A stretch of DNA of 64,000 bases, from positions 2,026,001-2,090,000 of the forward strand of contig NZ_CP116346.1 in the NCBI RefSeq assembly GCF_030254645.1, written 5' to 3'. Below are positions 18,139-26,388 of this stretch, in pieces. Origin of the DNA: Paucibacter sediminis (GTDB lineage: Bacteria > Pseudomonadota > Gammaproteobacteria > Burkholderiales > Burkholderiaceae_C). Each line of letters starts with the position of its first letter. Positions within the stretch are counted from its first letter, which is position 1. Under the pieces are notes generated by a model, which was not told the origin of the DNA, made no database searches, and saw nothing but the letters and a program-made list of their open reading frames with translations. Position numbers and translations under genes: made by a program.

Positions 18139-18857
18139 GGCTGCTGGGTGTGCTGGGCGGCATGAGCTGGGAATCCAGCGCGCATCTGTACGCGCTGCTG
18201 AACCGCGGCGTGGCCACGCGCCTGGGCGGGCTGCACAGCGCCCCGGTGCTGATGCACAGCGTGGATTTCGCCGACATCGAGGCGCGCCAGCGCGCCGGCG
18301 ACTGGGTCGGTGCCGCTGCCCTGCTGGGCGCGGCCGGGGCGGGCCTGAAGGCGGCCGGCGCTGAAGGCCTGCTGCTGGCCACCAACACCATGCATCGCGT
18401 GGCCGACGCGATCGAGGCCGCGGCCGGCCTGCCGCTGCTGCATATCGTCGATGCCACCGCGCTGGCGCTGCGCGCGCAGGGCATCCGGCGCGCCGGGCTG
18501 CTGGCCACGCGCTACACCATGGAGCCGGGCTCCTTCTATCACCTGCGCATGCAGCGCCACGGCATCGAGCTGCTGACGCCCGCGGCGGCGCAGGCGGACG
18601 AGGTGAACCGCATCATCTATGAGCAGCTGTGCCGCGGCCAGATCCTGCCGGCCTCGCGCCAGCTCTACCTGGAGGCCGTGCGGGCGCTGGCCGGGCGCGG
18701 TGCGCAGGCGGTGATCCTGGGCTGCACCGAGATCGGCCTGCTGCTGGACGCCAGCGCGCAGCCGCTCAGCCCGCTGCCATTTTTCGACAGCACCGCACTG
18801 CAGGCGCAGGCGGCGGTGGATTGGATCTGTACCCCCGGTGGTACAACGACGGATTGA
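18135..18857 (+). CDS. Aspartate/glutamate racemase family protein, YgeA-like
   Basis: 240 residues. Opens with LLGVLGGMSWESSAHLY, typical of the YgeA branch. The two catalytic positions are the Thr in ATNTMH (about residue 82) and the Cys in LGCTEIGLL (about 196); Thr in place of the first Cys is the known state in E. coli YgeA, a broad amino acid racemase. No cofactor needed. Second gene of the EamA unit, so it may handle the same amino compound as the exporter. Confidence 0.85.
   Translation: MRLLGVLGGMSWESSAHLYALLNRGVATRLGGLHSAPVLMHSVDFADIEARQRAGDWVGAAALLGAAGAGLKAAGAEGLLLATNTMHRVADAIEAAAGLPLLHIVDATALALRAQGIRRAGLLATRYTMEPGSFYHLRMQRHGIELLTPAAAQADEVNRIIYEQLCRGQILPASRQLYLEAVRALAGRGAQAVILGCTEIGLLLDASAQPLSPLPFFDSTALQAQAAVDWICTPGGTTTD
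18828..18845. promoter_or_regulatory. TGTACC-N6-GGTACA inverted repeat
   Basis: Perfect 6-base arms around a 6-base spacer, lying across the end of the racemase reading frame and 31 bases upstream of the aminotransferase ATG. It could control that gene separately; it differs from the CAATACAG sites. Confidence 0.35.
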
Positions 18858-18876
18858 TTTGCAGGAGACACAAGCA

Positions 18877-20085
18877 ATGAGCACCATCTGGACCCAGGCG
18901 CGCCGCGCCGCGCGCATGAACCCGTCCATCATTCGCGAGATTCTCAAGGTCACCGAGAAGCCCGGCATCCTCTCGATGGCCGGCGGCCTGCCCTCGGCCG
19001 ACACCTTCCCGGTGGAGGCGCTGAAGGCCGCTTGCGACAAGGTGCTGAGCGAGAACGCCAAGGAGGCCTTGCAGTACGCCGCCAGCGAGGGCTTTGCGCC
19101 GCTGCGCGAATGGGTGGCCAAGCGCGTGGCCTCGCTGGGCATGCAGGTCGACCCGGACCAGGTGCTGATCACCAGCGGCTCACAGCAGGGCCTGGACCTG
19201 GTGGGCAAGATCCTGTGCGACGCCGGCGCGCCGGTGGCGGTGGAAACGCCCACCTATCTGGGCGCGCTGCAGGCCTTCACGCCCTACGAGCCGATCTTCA
19301 CCAGCCTGGCCAGCGACGAGCAGGGCCCCCTGCCCGAGGCCTTTGCCAAGCTGCCGCATGACGCGCCGGGCACGCGCTTCGCCTATCTGCTGCCGAACTA
19401 CCAGAACCCCACCGGCCGCGTCATGAGCCTGGAGCGCCGCCAGGCCGTGATGGCCGCGGCCAAGGCGGCCGGCGTGCCCATCGTGGAAGACAACCCCTAT
19501 GGCGACCTCTGGTTCGACGAGCCGCCGCTGCCCTCGCTCTCCTCGATGTGGCCCGAGGGTTCCATCTACCTGGGCTCCTTCTCCAAGGTGCTGACGCCGG
19601 GCTTCCGGCTCGGTTACATCATCGCCCCCAAGGAGCTCTACCCGAAGCTGCTGCAGGCCAAGCAGGCGGCCGATCTGCACACGCCGGGCTTCAACCAGCG
19701 CGTGGTCTATGAGGTCATCAAGAACGGCTTCCTGGACGAGCATGTGCCCAAGATCCGTGCCCGCTACAAGGCGAATCGCGATGCCATGGCCACGGCGCTG
19801 AAACAGCATCTGCCGGCGGGCTGCGAATGGCAGAGTCCCAAGGGCGGCATGTTCTTCTGGATCCGCCTGCCGGCCGGCCTCGACGCCATGGCCCTGCTGC
19901 CGCAGGCGGTGGAGGCGAACATCGCCTATGTGCCGGGCGCCGCCTTCTACGCCAGCGCGCCGGACCCGCGCGCGCTGCGCCTCTCCTTCGTGACGCTGAC
20001 GCCCGAGCTGATCGCCGAGGGCGTGGAAATCCTCGGCCGCGTGCTGCGCGAGGCGCTGGAAACGCAGGTCGAGCCGACGCCCTGA
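18877..20085 (+). CDS. Class I/II PLP aminotransferase (2-aminoadipate/aromatic type)
   Basis: 402 residues. The family features are LSMAGGLPSADTFP, LQYAASEGFAPLR, ITSGSQQGLDL, NYQNPTG and the PLP lysine in GSFSKVLTPGFRLGY. This set matches the LysN/2-aminoadipate and multi-substrate aminotransferase group, related to the MocR C-terminal fold but without a DNA-binding part. ATG at 18877 is preferred over an in-frame upstream GTG/ATG region at 18838 because of the GGAG box at 18863-18866. Third gene of the EamA-racemase unit. Confidence 0.85.
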   Translation: MSTIWTQARRAARMNPSIIREILKVTEKPGILSMAGGLPSADTFPVEALKAACDKVLSENAKEALQYAASEGFAPLREWVAKRVASLGMQVDPDQVLITSGSQQGLDLVGKILCDAGAPVAVETPTYLGALQAFTPYEPIFTSLASDEQGPLPEAFAKLPHDAPGTRFAYLLPNYQNPTGRVMSLERRQAVMAAAKAAGVPIVEDNPYGDLWFDEPPLPSLSSMWPEGSIYLGSFSKVLTPGFRLGYIIAPKELYPKLLQAKQAADLHTPGFNQRVVYEVIKNGFLDEHVPKIRARYKANRDAMATALKQHLPAGCEWQSPKGGMFFWIRLPAGLDAMALLPQAVEANIAYVPGAAFYASAPDPRALRLSFVTLTPELIAEGVEILGRVLREALETQVEPTP

Positions 20086-20095
20086 GGGCCGCTGC

Positions 20096-21001
20096 TCAAG
20101 CTAGCAGCAGGAAGTGATCGGCCAGCAGGAGGCCGAATAGCGCGAACAGGTAGGCGATGGAGAAGCGGAAGCTCATCATCGCCTGCAGCTTGTCGCGCCG
20201 CAGCCGGTAGTTCCATTGCAGGTAGCGCGCGCCGATCAGCAGCGCGCCCAGCAGATAGGGCCAGCCGCTCATGCCGATGGCCCAGGGCAGCAGGCTGGTG
20301 AACACCAGCGCCCAGGTGTACTGCAGGATGCGCCGGCTGGTATGCGAGACGCCATGCGTGACCGGCAGCATCGGCACGGCGGCGCGCGCGTAGTCCTCGC
20401 GCCGGTGGATCGCCAAGGCCCAGAAATGCGCCGGCGTCCAGATGAAGATGATGAGGAAGAGCAGCAGGGCGCCCGGTTCGAGCTGCCCCTGCACCGCCAC
20501 CCAGCCCAGCAGCGGCGGCGCGGCGCCCGCGGCACCGCCGATGACGATGTTCTGCGGCGTCGCATGTTTCAGATACAGGCTGTAGATGCCGGCATAGCCG
20601 ATCAGCGAGCCCAGCGTGAGCGCGGCGCACAGCGGGTTGGTGTAGGCCATCAGCAGGGCCATGCCGGCGCTCCCCAGCAGCAGCGCGTAGGCCAGCACCT
20701 GGGGCGCGCCGAGGCTGCCGGTGGGCAGGGGGCGGCCGCGCGTACGTGCCATCAAGGCGTCGATGCGCCGGTCCACCAGGTGATTGACGGCGGCGGCGGC
20801 ACTCGCCACCAGGGCGATGCCCAGATTGCCGAACAGCAGCACCTGCCAGTCCGGCAGGCCGGGGCGGGCCAGCAGCATGCCCACCAGCACGGTGAAGCTC
20901 ATCAGCGCCACCACGCGCGGCTTGCCGAGTTCGAAGTAGCTGCGCCAGAGCGGCCGGCGTGCGCCGGCGAGATCCAGGCTGAGGCTGGAGTCGTTGCTCA
21001 T
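20096..21001 (-). CDS. ctaB: Protoheme IX farnesyltransferase
   Basis: 301 residues, UbiA-type prenyltransferase with about nine helices. The first Asp-rich motif is NHLVDRRIDALMARTRGRPLP and the second AIHRREDYARAAVPMLP; KPRVVALMSFT is the family N-terminal signature. It makes heme O from heme B for the oxidase encoded upstream and is the last gene of that operon, one base after the subunit IV stop. Confidence 0.95.
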   Translation of the reverse strand: MSNDSSLSLDLAGARRPLWRSYFELGKPRVVALMSFTVLVGMLLARPGLPDWQVLLFGNLGIALVASAAAAVNHLVDRRIDALMARTRGRPLPTGSLGAPQVLAYALLLGSAGMALLMAYTNPLCAALTLGSLIGYAGIYSLYLKHATPQNIVIGGAAGAAPPLLGWVAVQGQLEPGALLLFLIIFIWTPAHFWALAIHRREDYARAAVPMLPVTHGVSHTSRRILQYTWALVFTSLLPWAIGMSGWPYLLGALLIGARYLQWNYRLRRDKLQAMMSFRFSIAYLFALFGLLLADHFLLLA

Positions 21002-21002
21002 G

Positions 21003-21323
21003 TCATTTGAAATAGAAGCTGCGCATCTGGTGCACCCAGCTGGCCTCGCTGAACATCAGCCCGATCAACACCGCCAGCAGCAGCGGCGGCAGCAGGATGG
21101 CGTAGATGAGCGCCAGCCGTTCCCAGGCCATGTGCATGAAGACGGCGACGATGAGCCCGGCCTTGAGCGCCATGAAGGCGAGGATCAAGCTCCAGCGCAG
21201 CAGGCCATGGAGCTGGAAATAGTCCACCAGATAGGACATGGTGCTGAGCACGAACAACAGGCCCCAGACCTTGAAATACAGGGCGATCGGAGGCTGCTGG
21301 TGCTCTTGACTGCTTGCATGCAT
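21003..21323 (-). CDS. Cytochrome c oxidase subunit IV-type small membrane protein
   Basis: 106 residues with three membrane helices and the motif LKAGLIVAVFMHMAWER, typical of the CyoD/caa3 subunit IV family that stabilises the binuclear centre. ATG at 21323. It lies between subunit III and ctaB. Confidence 0.85.
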   Translation of the reverse strand: MHASSQEHQQPPIALYFKVWGLLFVLSTMSYLVDYFQLHGLLRWSLILAFMALKAGLIVAVFMHMAWERLALIYAILLPPLLLAVLIGLMFSEASWVHQMRSFYFK

Positions 21324-21331
21324 GGCTGACC

Positions 21332-22018
21332 TCACCACAGGTAGAAGAGCGCGAAGATGAAGACCCAGACCAGGTCCACGAAGTGCCAGTAGAGGCCGGC
21401 GATCTCGACGATCTGGTAGTTGGGCCCGCCCGGCCCATGCTCGTAGCGACCCTGCTGCACGCGCCGCGCCACGACGGCCAGGTAGATCACCCCGGCCGAG
21501 ACATGCAGGCCGTGGAAGCCGGTGATCATGAAGAAGCAGGCACCGAACTGGGCCGCCCCCATCGGATTGGCCCAGGGCCTTACACCCTCGTGGATCAGCT
21601 TGGTCCACTCGAAGGCCTGCATGCCCACGAAGGTAGCGCCCAGCAGGGCGGTGGCCAGCATCAGCGCCGCGGCCGCGCCGCGCTGGCGCCGGTAGGCGCA
21701 GTTCACCGCCATCGCCATGGTGCCGCTGCTGCTGATCAGCACGAAGGTCATGATGGCAATCAGCAGCAGCGGCACCGGTTGGCCGGCGATCTGCAGCGAG
21801 AACACCTCGCTGGGATTGGGCCAGGGCACGGTGGTGCTGTTGCGCACCGCCATATAGCCGGTGAGGAAGCAGCTGAACACAAAGGTGTCGCTGAGCAGGA
21901 AGATCCACATCATGGCCTTGCCCCAGGGCACCTGGAAGGCCTGCTGGTCGGCTGCCCAGTCCTCGACGAGGCCGCGCCAGCCTGGGGCGCTGCTGCCGGT
22001 GGTGGAGCTGGCGGTCAT
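21332..22018 (-). CDS. ctaE: Cytochrome c oxidase subunit III
   Basis: 228 residues, with about six helices and the family segments WIFLLSDTFVFSCFLTGY, EWTKLIHEG, FFMITGFHGLHVSAGVIYL and YWHFVDLVWVFIFALFYLW. The conserved subunit III acidic residues are present (the Glu in FEWTKL). Second of two subunit-III-like proteins here and the more canonical. Confidence 0.92.
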   Translation of the reverse strand: MTASSTTGSSAPGWRGLVEDWAADQQAFQVPWGKAMMWIFLLSDTFVFSCFLTGYMAVRNSTTVPWPNPSEVFSLQIAGQPVPLLLIAIMTFVLISSSGTMAMAVNCAYRRQRGAAAALMLATALLGATFVGMQAFEWTKLIHEGVRPWANPMGAAQFGACFFMITGFHGLHVSAGVIYLAVVARRVQQGRYEHGPGGPNYQIVEIAGLYWHFVDLVWVFIFALFYLW

Positions 22019-22042
22019 GGGGGGCTCCTTGGTGGTGCTGGT

Positions 22043-22639
22043 TCAGCGCGTGCCGCAGATGGCACGCACCAGTTCGGGGGTTAGCCAGCCCAGGGTGGCG
22101 TAAAGCAATGCCCAGAGCAGCAAGAGGAAATGCCAGAAGCGTGCGCACAGCGCCAGGCCCGTGGCGCGCTGGGCCGCATCGGCCCGCGGCCAGGCGCGCA
22201 GGCAGCGCCACCAGCCCCACAGGCCACCCAGCACGTGCAGGCCATGCATGGCGGTGAGCAGGTAGAGAAAGCTCGCCGCCGGGTTGCCGCTCGGCAGCAC
22301 GCGTGCCGCCGCCAGGGCCTGCCAGCCCCAGAGCTGCACCAGCACAAAGGCGAGGGCACAGAGGCCGCCCCAGCGCAAGCCGCGGGCGTCACGCGTGGCG
22401 GAGCGGCGGCCCAGTTCCAGCGCCAGGCCGCCCAGCGCCAGCAGGGCGCTGCTGAGCATGAACTGCCAGGGCAGGGCGAGCGGGAAGCCCTCCAGCCCGT
22501 TCAGCCGCATCACATAGGCCACCAGCAGCAGGAAGAAGATCGAGCTCGACACCGCCATCATGAACCACAGGCCGGTGCTGGCGGCGGCCTGCGGGCGTGG
22601 CCAGGCGCCGGTTTGCAAGGCGGCGGCCAGGCCGTTCAT
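22043..22639 (-). CDS. Second, divergent cytochrome c oxidase subunit III-like protein
   Basis: 198 residues with about five helices. FLYLLTAMHGLHVLGGL and FWHFLLLLWALLYATLGWL match subunit III, but the N-terminal half is diverged. Its ATG overlaps the ctaD stop (4 bases), so it is translationally coupled. Two consecutive subunit III genes are known in some caa3-type clusters; whether both enter the complex cannot be told from sequence. Confidence 0.8.
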   Translation of the reverse strand: MNGLAAALQTGAWPRPQAAASTGLWFMMAVSSSIFFLLLVAYVMRLNGLEGFPLALPWQFMLSSALLALGGLALELGRRSATRDARGLRWGGLCALAFVLVQLWGWQALAAARVLPSGNPAASFLYLLTAMHGLHVLGGLWGWWRCLRAWPRADAAQRATGLALCARFWHFLLLLWALLYATLGWLTPELVRAICGTR

Positions 22640-24393
22640 GCCAGTTGCTCCCGGGGCGTGCCATGGCTGGCGTCGGGGCCCTCGACACCGCCGGCGGACA
22701 GCGGTGCGGTCTGCGGGATGAAGTCCTCCGGCGCGCCCGGCACGCTATAGGCATAGGCCCAGCGGTGCACCACCGGCAGGGTGACACCCCAGTTGCCATG
22801 ACGCGGCGGGGTGTCGGGGGTGAACCATTCCAGCGAGGCGGCGCGCCAGGGATTGGGCTCGGCTCTGCGGCCGGCTTTCAGGCTCCACAGCAGGTTGAAC
22901 ACGAACACCAGCTGGGTGATGCCCACGATGATGGCCGCCACCGTGATGAAGGTGTTGAGCTGGTGGGCCGAATCGGGGATGAACTGGTAGTTCCGGTACT
23001 CGTAGTAGCGCCGCGGCATGCCCAGCAGGCCGAGGTAATGCATGGGGAAATAGATCGCGTAGGTGCCGATGAAGGTGACCCAGAAATGCAGATGGCCGAG
23101 GCGGTCGTCCAGCATGCGGCCGCTGATCTTGGGGTACCAGTGGTAGATCGCGCCGAACACCACCAGCAGCGGCGCCACCCCCATCACCATATGGAAATGC
23201 GCCACCACGAAGTAGGTGCCCGAGAGCGGGATGTCCACGCTGACGTTGCCGAGGAAGAGCCCGGTCAGCCCGCCGATGATGAAGGTGGAGATGAAGGCGA
23301 GCGCGAACAGCATCGGCACGCTCAGATGTATATCGCCGCGCCACAGCGTGAGCAGCCAGTTGTAGACCTTGATCGCGGTGGGCACGGCAATGATGAGGGT
23401 GCTGGTGGCGAAGAAGAAGCCGAAGTAGGGGTGCATGCCGCTGACGAACATATGGTGGGCCCACACCACGAAGCTCAGCACGCCGATCGCCAGGATGGCC
23501 CACACCATGGTGCGGTAGCCGAAGATGCATTTGCGCGCATGCACGCTGATGAGGTCGGAGACGATGCCGAAGGCCGGCAGCGCGACGATATAGACCTCGG
23601 GGTGGCCGAAGAACCAGAACAGGTGCTGGAACAGCAGCGGGCTGCCGCCCTTGGTCTCGGTGATCTGGCCCATCGAGACCAGCGCAGGCATGAAGAAGCT
23701 GGTGCCTATGGTCTTGTCCAGCAGCATCATGATGCCGCTCACCAGCAGGGCCGGAAAGGCCAGCAGGGCAAGGATGGTGGCGGTGAAGATGCCCCAGACG
23801 GTGAGCGGCATGCGCAGCAGGCTCATGCCGCGGGTGCGCGCCTGCAGCACCGTGGTGACATAGTTCAGGCCGCCCATGGTGGCGGCGACGATGAAGATCA
23901 CCAGCGAGACCAGCATCAGGATGATGCCCCAGTCATGGCCGGGCGTGCCGGGCAGGATGGCTTGCGGCGGATACAGCGTCCAGCCCGCGCCGGTGGGGCC
24001 GCCGGGCACGAAGAAACTGATCATCAGCACCACCACCGAGAGCAGGTAGACCCAGAAGCTCAGCATGTTCAGGTAGGGGAACACCATGTCGCGTGCCCCC
24101 ACCATCAGCGGGATCAGGTAGTTGCCGAAACCCCCCAGGAACAGCGCGGTGAGCAGGTAGATCACCATGATCATGCCGTGCATGGTGACGAACTGGTAAT
24201 AGCGCTCGGCGTTGATGAATTCGAACTGGCCCGGGAAGCCGATCTGCAGCCGCATCAGATTGGACAGCAGCAGGCCCACCAGGCCTACCAGCACCGCGGT
24301 GCCGCCATACTGGATCGCGATCACCTTGTGGTCCTGGCTCCAGACGTACTTGGTCCAGAAGCTCTGCGGTTCGTCATGCTCGGAATGGCTCAT
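22636..24393 (-). CDS. ctaD: Cytochrome c oxidase subunit I
   Basis: 585 residues, twelve-helix core. Copper B and heme ligands are visible in HPEVYIVALPAFG, WAHHMFVSGM and VVAHFHMVMGV; HPEVY gives the His-Tyr pair. It is the catalytic oxygen-reducing subunit. It follows ctaC by 24 bases and overlaps the next gene by 4. Confidence 0.96.
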   Translation of the reverse strand: MSHSEHDEPQSFWTKYVWSQDHKVIAIQYGGTAVLVGLVGLLLSNLMRLQIGFPGQFEFINAERYYQFVTMHGMIMVIYLLTALFLGGFGNYLIPLMVGARDMVFPYLNMLSFWVYLLSVVVLMISFFVPGGPTGAGWTLYPPQAILPGTPGHDWGIILMLVSLVIFIVAATMGGLNYVTTVLQARTRGMSLLRMPLTVWGIFTATILALLAFPALLVSGIMMLLDKTIGTSFFMPALVSMGQITETKGGSPLLFQHLFWFFGHPEVYIVALPAFGIVSDLISVHARKCIFGYRTMVWAILAIGVLSFVVWAHHMFVSGMHPYFGFFFATSTLIIAVPTAIKVYNWLLTLWRGDIHLSVPMLFALAFISTFIIGGLTGLFLGNVSVDIPLSGTYFVVAHFHMVMGVAPLLVVFGAIYHWYPKISGRMLDDRLGHLHFWVTFIGTYAIYFPMHYLGLLGMPRRYYEYRNYQFIPDSAHQLNTFITVAAIIVGITQLVFVFNLLWSLKAGRRAEPNPWRAASLEWFTPDTPPRHGNWGVTLPVVHRWAYAYSVPGAPEDFIPQTAPLSAGGVEGPDASHGTPREQLA

Positions 24394-24417
24394 GCGCTCC
24401 TCGTTGGTCAGGGCTGT

Positions 24418-25512
24418 CTATTTGCCGCGCGACTCGATATAGGCCACCAGGGCGTTGACCTCGTCGCTGCTGAGTTCGATCTTGGGCATGATGGGCGCAA
24501 AGCCCTTCACCACGCGTGCCTGCGGGTCGGTGATCTCGCCGCGCAGGAACGCCGCGTCCACCTGGTGCGTGCTGCCATCGGCGAGGGTCTCGGTCTTGCC
24601 GTACAGGCCCTTCCAGGTCGGGCCCACGCCGGCCGAGCCGTCCACGCTGTGGCAGGCCACGCAGGCCTTGGCCTTGGCCAGCGCCTCGCCGCGCGCCGCC
24701 GGGGTGTCGGCCACCGCGGCCGCGGCGGCCGGTTGACTGAAGCGCGCCTGGCCGCCCAGCCAGCTCTGGAACTGCGGCAATGCCTCCACCACCACGCTGC
24801 CGCGCATATTGGCGTGGCCGATGCCGCAGAGCTGCGCGCACAGGGCCTCGTAGCGGCCCGCCTCGGTGGGCGTGAACCAGAAGCTGGTGACGGTGCCGGG
24901 CACCATGTTCAGGCGCGCGCGCATCGGCGGCATGTAGAAGTCGTGCAGCACATCGGCCGAGCGCAGCAGGAATTTCATCGGCTGGTTCAGCGGCAGATGC
25001 AGCTCCGAGCCCTCCACCAGCACATCGTCCTGGCCATTGGGGTCGGCCGGGTCCAGGCCATAGGGGTTGCTGGCCGTCATGAAGCGCGCATCGCTGCTGC
25101 CGAACTTGCCGTCGGCGCCGGGGAAGCGGTAGCGCCACTGCCATTGCTTGCCCAGCACCTCGACCAGCATGGCGTTGGCGGGCGGGCGCACATAGTCGGC
25201 GTAGACCAGCAGGCCAGGCGCCAGCAGGCCGATGATGCCCAGCGCGGTGATGCCGATCAGCCAGCGTTCCAGCCGGTGGTTCTCGGGCTGGTAGGCGGCA
25301 CGCTGGCCGGGCTTGTGCTTGAAACGCACGAGCAGCCAGACCAGCAGCAGGTTGAGGACGACGAAGAACAGGCCGGTCACCGCGAAGGTGATGTCCAGCG
25401 TGCGGTCCATCTCCAGCCAGTTGGATGCCAGCGCCGGGGCATGCCAGGGGTTGACGAAGTGGAACACCAGCGAACCCAGCACCATGATGATCAACACCAA
25501 GGCCAAGATCAT
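24418..25512 (-). CDS. ctaC: Cytochrome c oxidase subunit II with C-terminal cytochrome c (caa3 type)
   Basis: 364 residues: an N-terminal membrane helix pair (about 1-20 and 45-85), a periplasmic cupredoxin with the CuA site EALCAQLCGIGHANM and the upstream ligand His in VLHDFYMPP, then a linker and a cytochrome c domain (about 265-364) with CVACH heme attachment and a Met ligand probably in FAPIMPKI. The fused cytochrome makes this a caa3-type oxidase. No classical lipobox seen. Confidence 0.95.
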   Translation of the reverse strand: MILALVLIIMVLGSLVFHFVNPWHAPALASNWLEMDRTLDITFAVTGLFFVVLNLLLVWLLVRFKHKPGQRAAYQPENHRLERWLIGITALGIIGLLAPGLLVYADYVRPPANAMLVEVLGKQWQWRYRFPGADGKFGSSDARFMTASNPYGLDPADPNGQDDVLVEGSELHLPLNQPMKFLLRSADVLHDFYMPPMRARLNMVPGTVTSFWFTPTEAGRYEALCAQLCGIGHANMRGSVVVEALPQFQSWLGGQARFSQPAAAAAVADTPAARGEALAKAKACVACHSVDGSAGVGPTWKGLYGKTETLADGSTHQVDAAFLRGEITDPQARVVKGFAPIMPKIELSSDEVNALVAYIESRGK

Positions 25513-25565
25513 GCCCAGCTCCTTCCAGCGTATGGAGGCTGCGCCCGGCGCAGCGAACCTGCTTG

Positions 25566-26069
25566 TCAGTGAGGCGTGCGGTACAGGGCCAGGCGCCAGT
25601 AGGTGCTGGCGGCGCTGATGCCGAAGATCAGGTGCGCGATGAAGGTGCCCCAGCCGCGCAGCTCGCTCATCCAGGGGAACACCGTGCTCATGGCATGGAA
25701 GTTCACGAAGTAGACCACCACGCCGGCCGCGGCCCCGATCACCTCCATCATGGCGGCGCTGGACTCGTAGTGGAAGCCGGCGATCACATAGGCCATGCAG
25801 ATGCCGAACACCAGGCCAAGCACATAGTGGGTTAGCAAGGCGACGCTGACAACGGCGAAGTCGAAGCCGGAGCCTTGCAGGACCTGTGGCCCGAGCATGA
25901 TGGCGGCCACCAGACGCGAGGTATGCCAGGGGCTGACGTCATTCAGTACCGCCGACCAGACCAGCTCCAGCACCATCATCACGGCGCCGGCCACCAGGCC
26001 TGCGATACAGGCCACCGGCCAGTCCGGCGTGCCCTGCGACCATCGATGCGATTGCGCTTGTGCATGCAT
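25566..26069 (-). CDS. Four-helix membrane protein at the head of the oxidase operon
   Basis: 167 residues, four predicted membrane helices (about 20-42, 72-95, 105-125 and 138-155), with histidines in helix regions (LTHYVLGLVFG, NFHAMSTVFPWM). No family recognised with confidence. It is 53 bases upstream of ctaC on the same strand, so it is probably the first gene of the oxidase operon and could be an assembly or accessory protein. Confidence 0.65.
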   Translation of the reverse strand: MHAQAQSHRWSQGTPDWPVACIAGLVAGAVMMVLELVWSAVLNDVSPWHTSRLVAAIMLGPQVLQGSGFDFAVVSVALLTHYVLGLVFGICMAYVIAGFHYESSAAMMEVIGAAAGVVVYFVNFHAMSTVFPWMSELRGWGTFIAHLIFGISAASTYWRLALYRTPH

Positions 26070-26176
26070 GGCGACCTCCTCAGCAGGGCAGCGATCAGGA
26101 CGATCGGCACACCTGGTAGCTGGCCTCCGCTTGCGACGCGTGCAAGCGCTTAGGCGAATGGAGTGACGGATTGCTT

Positions 26177-26203
26177 TTGACTCGCGTCAACACGGTTTAT
26201 ATA
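26177..26203 (+). promoter_or_regulatory. FNR/CRP-like dyad overlapping a possible promoter
   Basis: TTGAC-TCGC-GTCAA (26177-26190) is a perfect 5-base dyad with a 4-base gap, the geometry of CRP/FNR-superfamily sites (consensus TTGAT-N4-ATCAA). Its left arm plus T could also be a -35 (TTGACT), with TATATA (26198-26203) 15 bases later. It is 108-121 bases upstream of the first oxidase-operon gene. Confidence 0.45.
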
Positions 26204-26285
26204 CCCCGCCCGATGGGCCCGCAAGGGTAAAGACGCGCAGCCTCGCGGCGCTGGGGTCATGCCTTGCCTTGTGCGGTCAAGCCGG

Positions 26286-26323
26286 CAATACAGTGTGTGT
26301 GCATGGCCGCTTGGCTGTACTGG
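26286..26323. promoter_or_regulatory. Predicted MocR operator before phzF
   Basis: CAATACAG (26286-26293) and CTGTACTGG (26315-26323) are inverted half-sites 21 bases apart, the same arrangement and gap as at 17127-17164 before the EamA operon. It lies 66 bases before the phzF start. Confidence 0.6.
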
Positions 26324-26388
26324 TGTCGGTGGCCGTCGGCCCCCTAATATCGGCCCGGGCCGCTTGGGCCTGCCGCCAATCCGGAGCC

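Larger units (their letters stand above)
26070..26388. other. 319-base divergent regulatory region (oxidase operon / phzF)
   Basis: No gene. It separates the leftward oxidase operon from the rightward phzF run and contains an FNR-like dyad at 26177-26190, a TATATA at 26198-26203, and the CAATACAG operator at 26286-26323. Both transcription units must start here. Confidence 0.7.

Noticed and set aside
22597-25572. A 991-codon plus-strand open frame opposite the oxidase operon
   Set aside because: Antisense to ctaD and ctaC, which carry clear heme and copper motifs; the frame is His/Gln/Asp rich and shows no domain.
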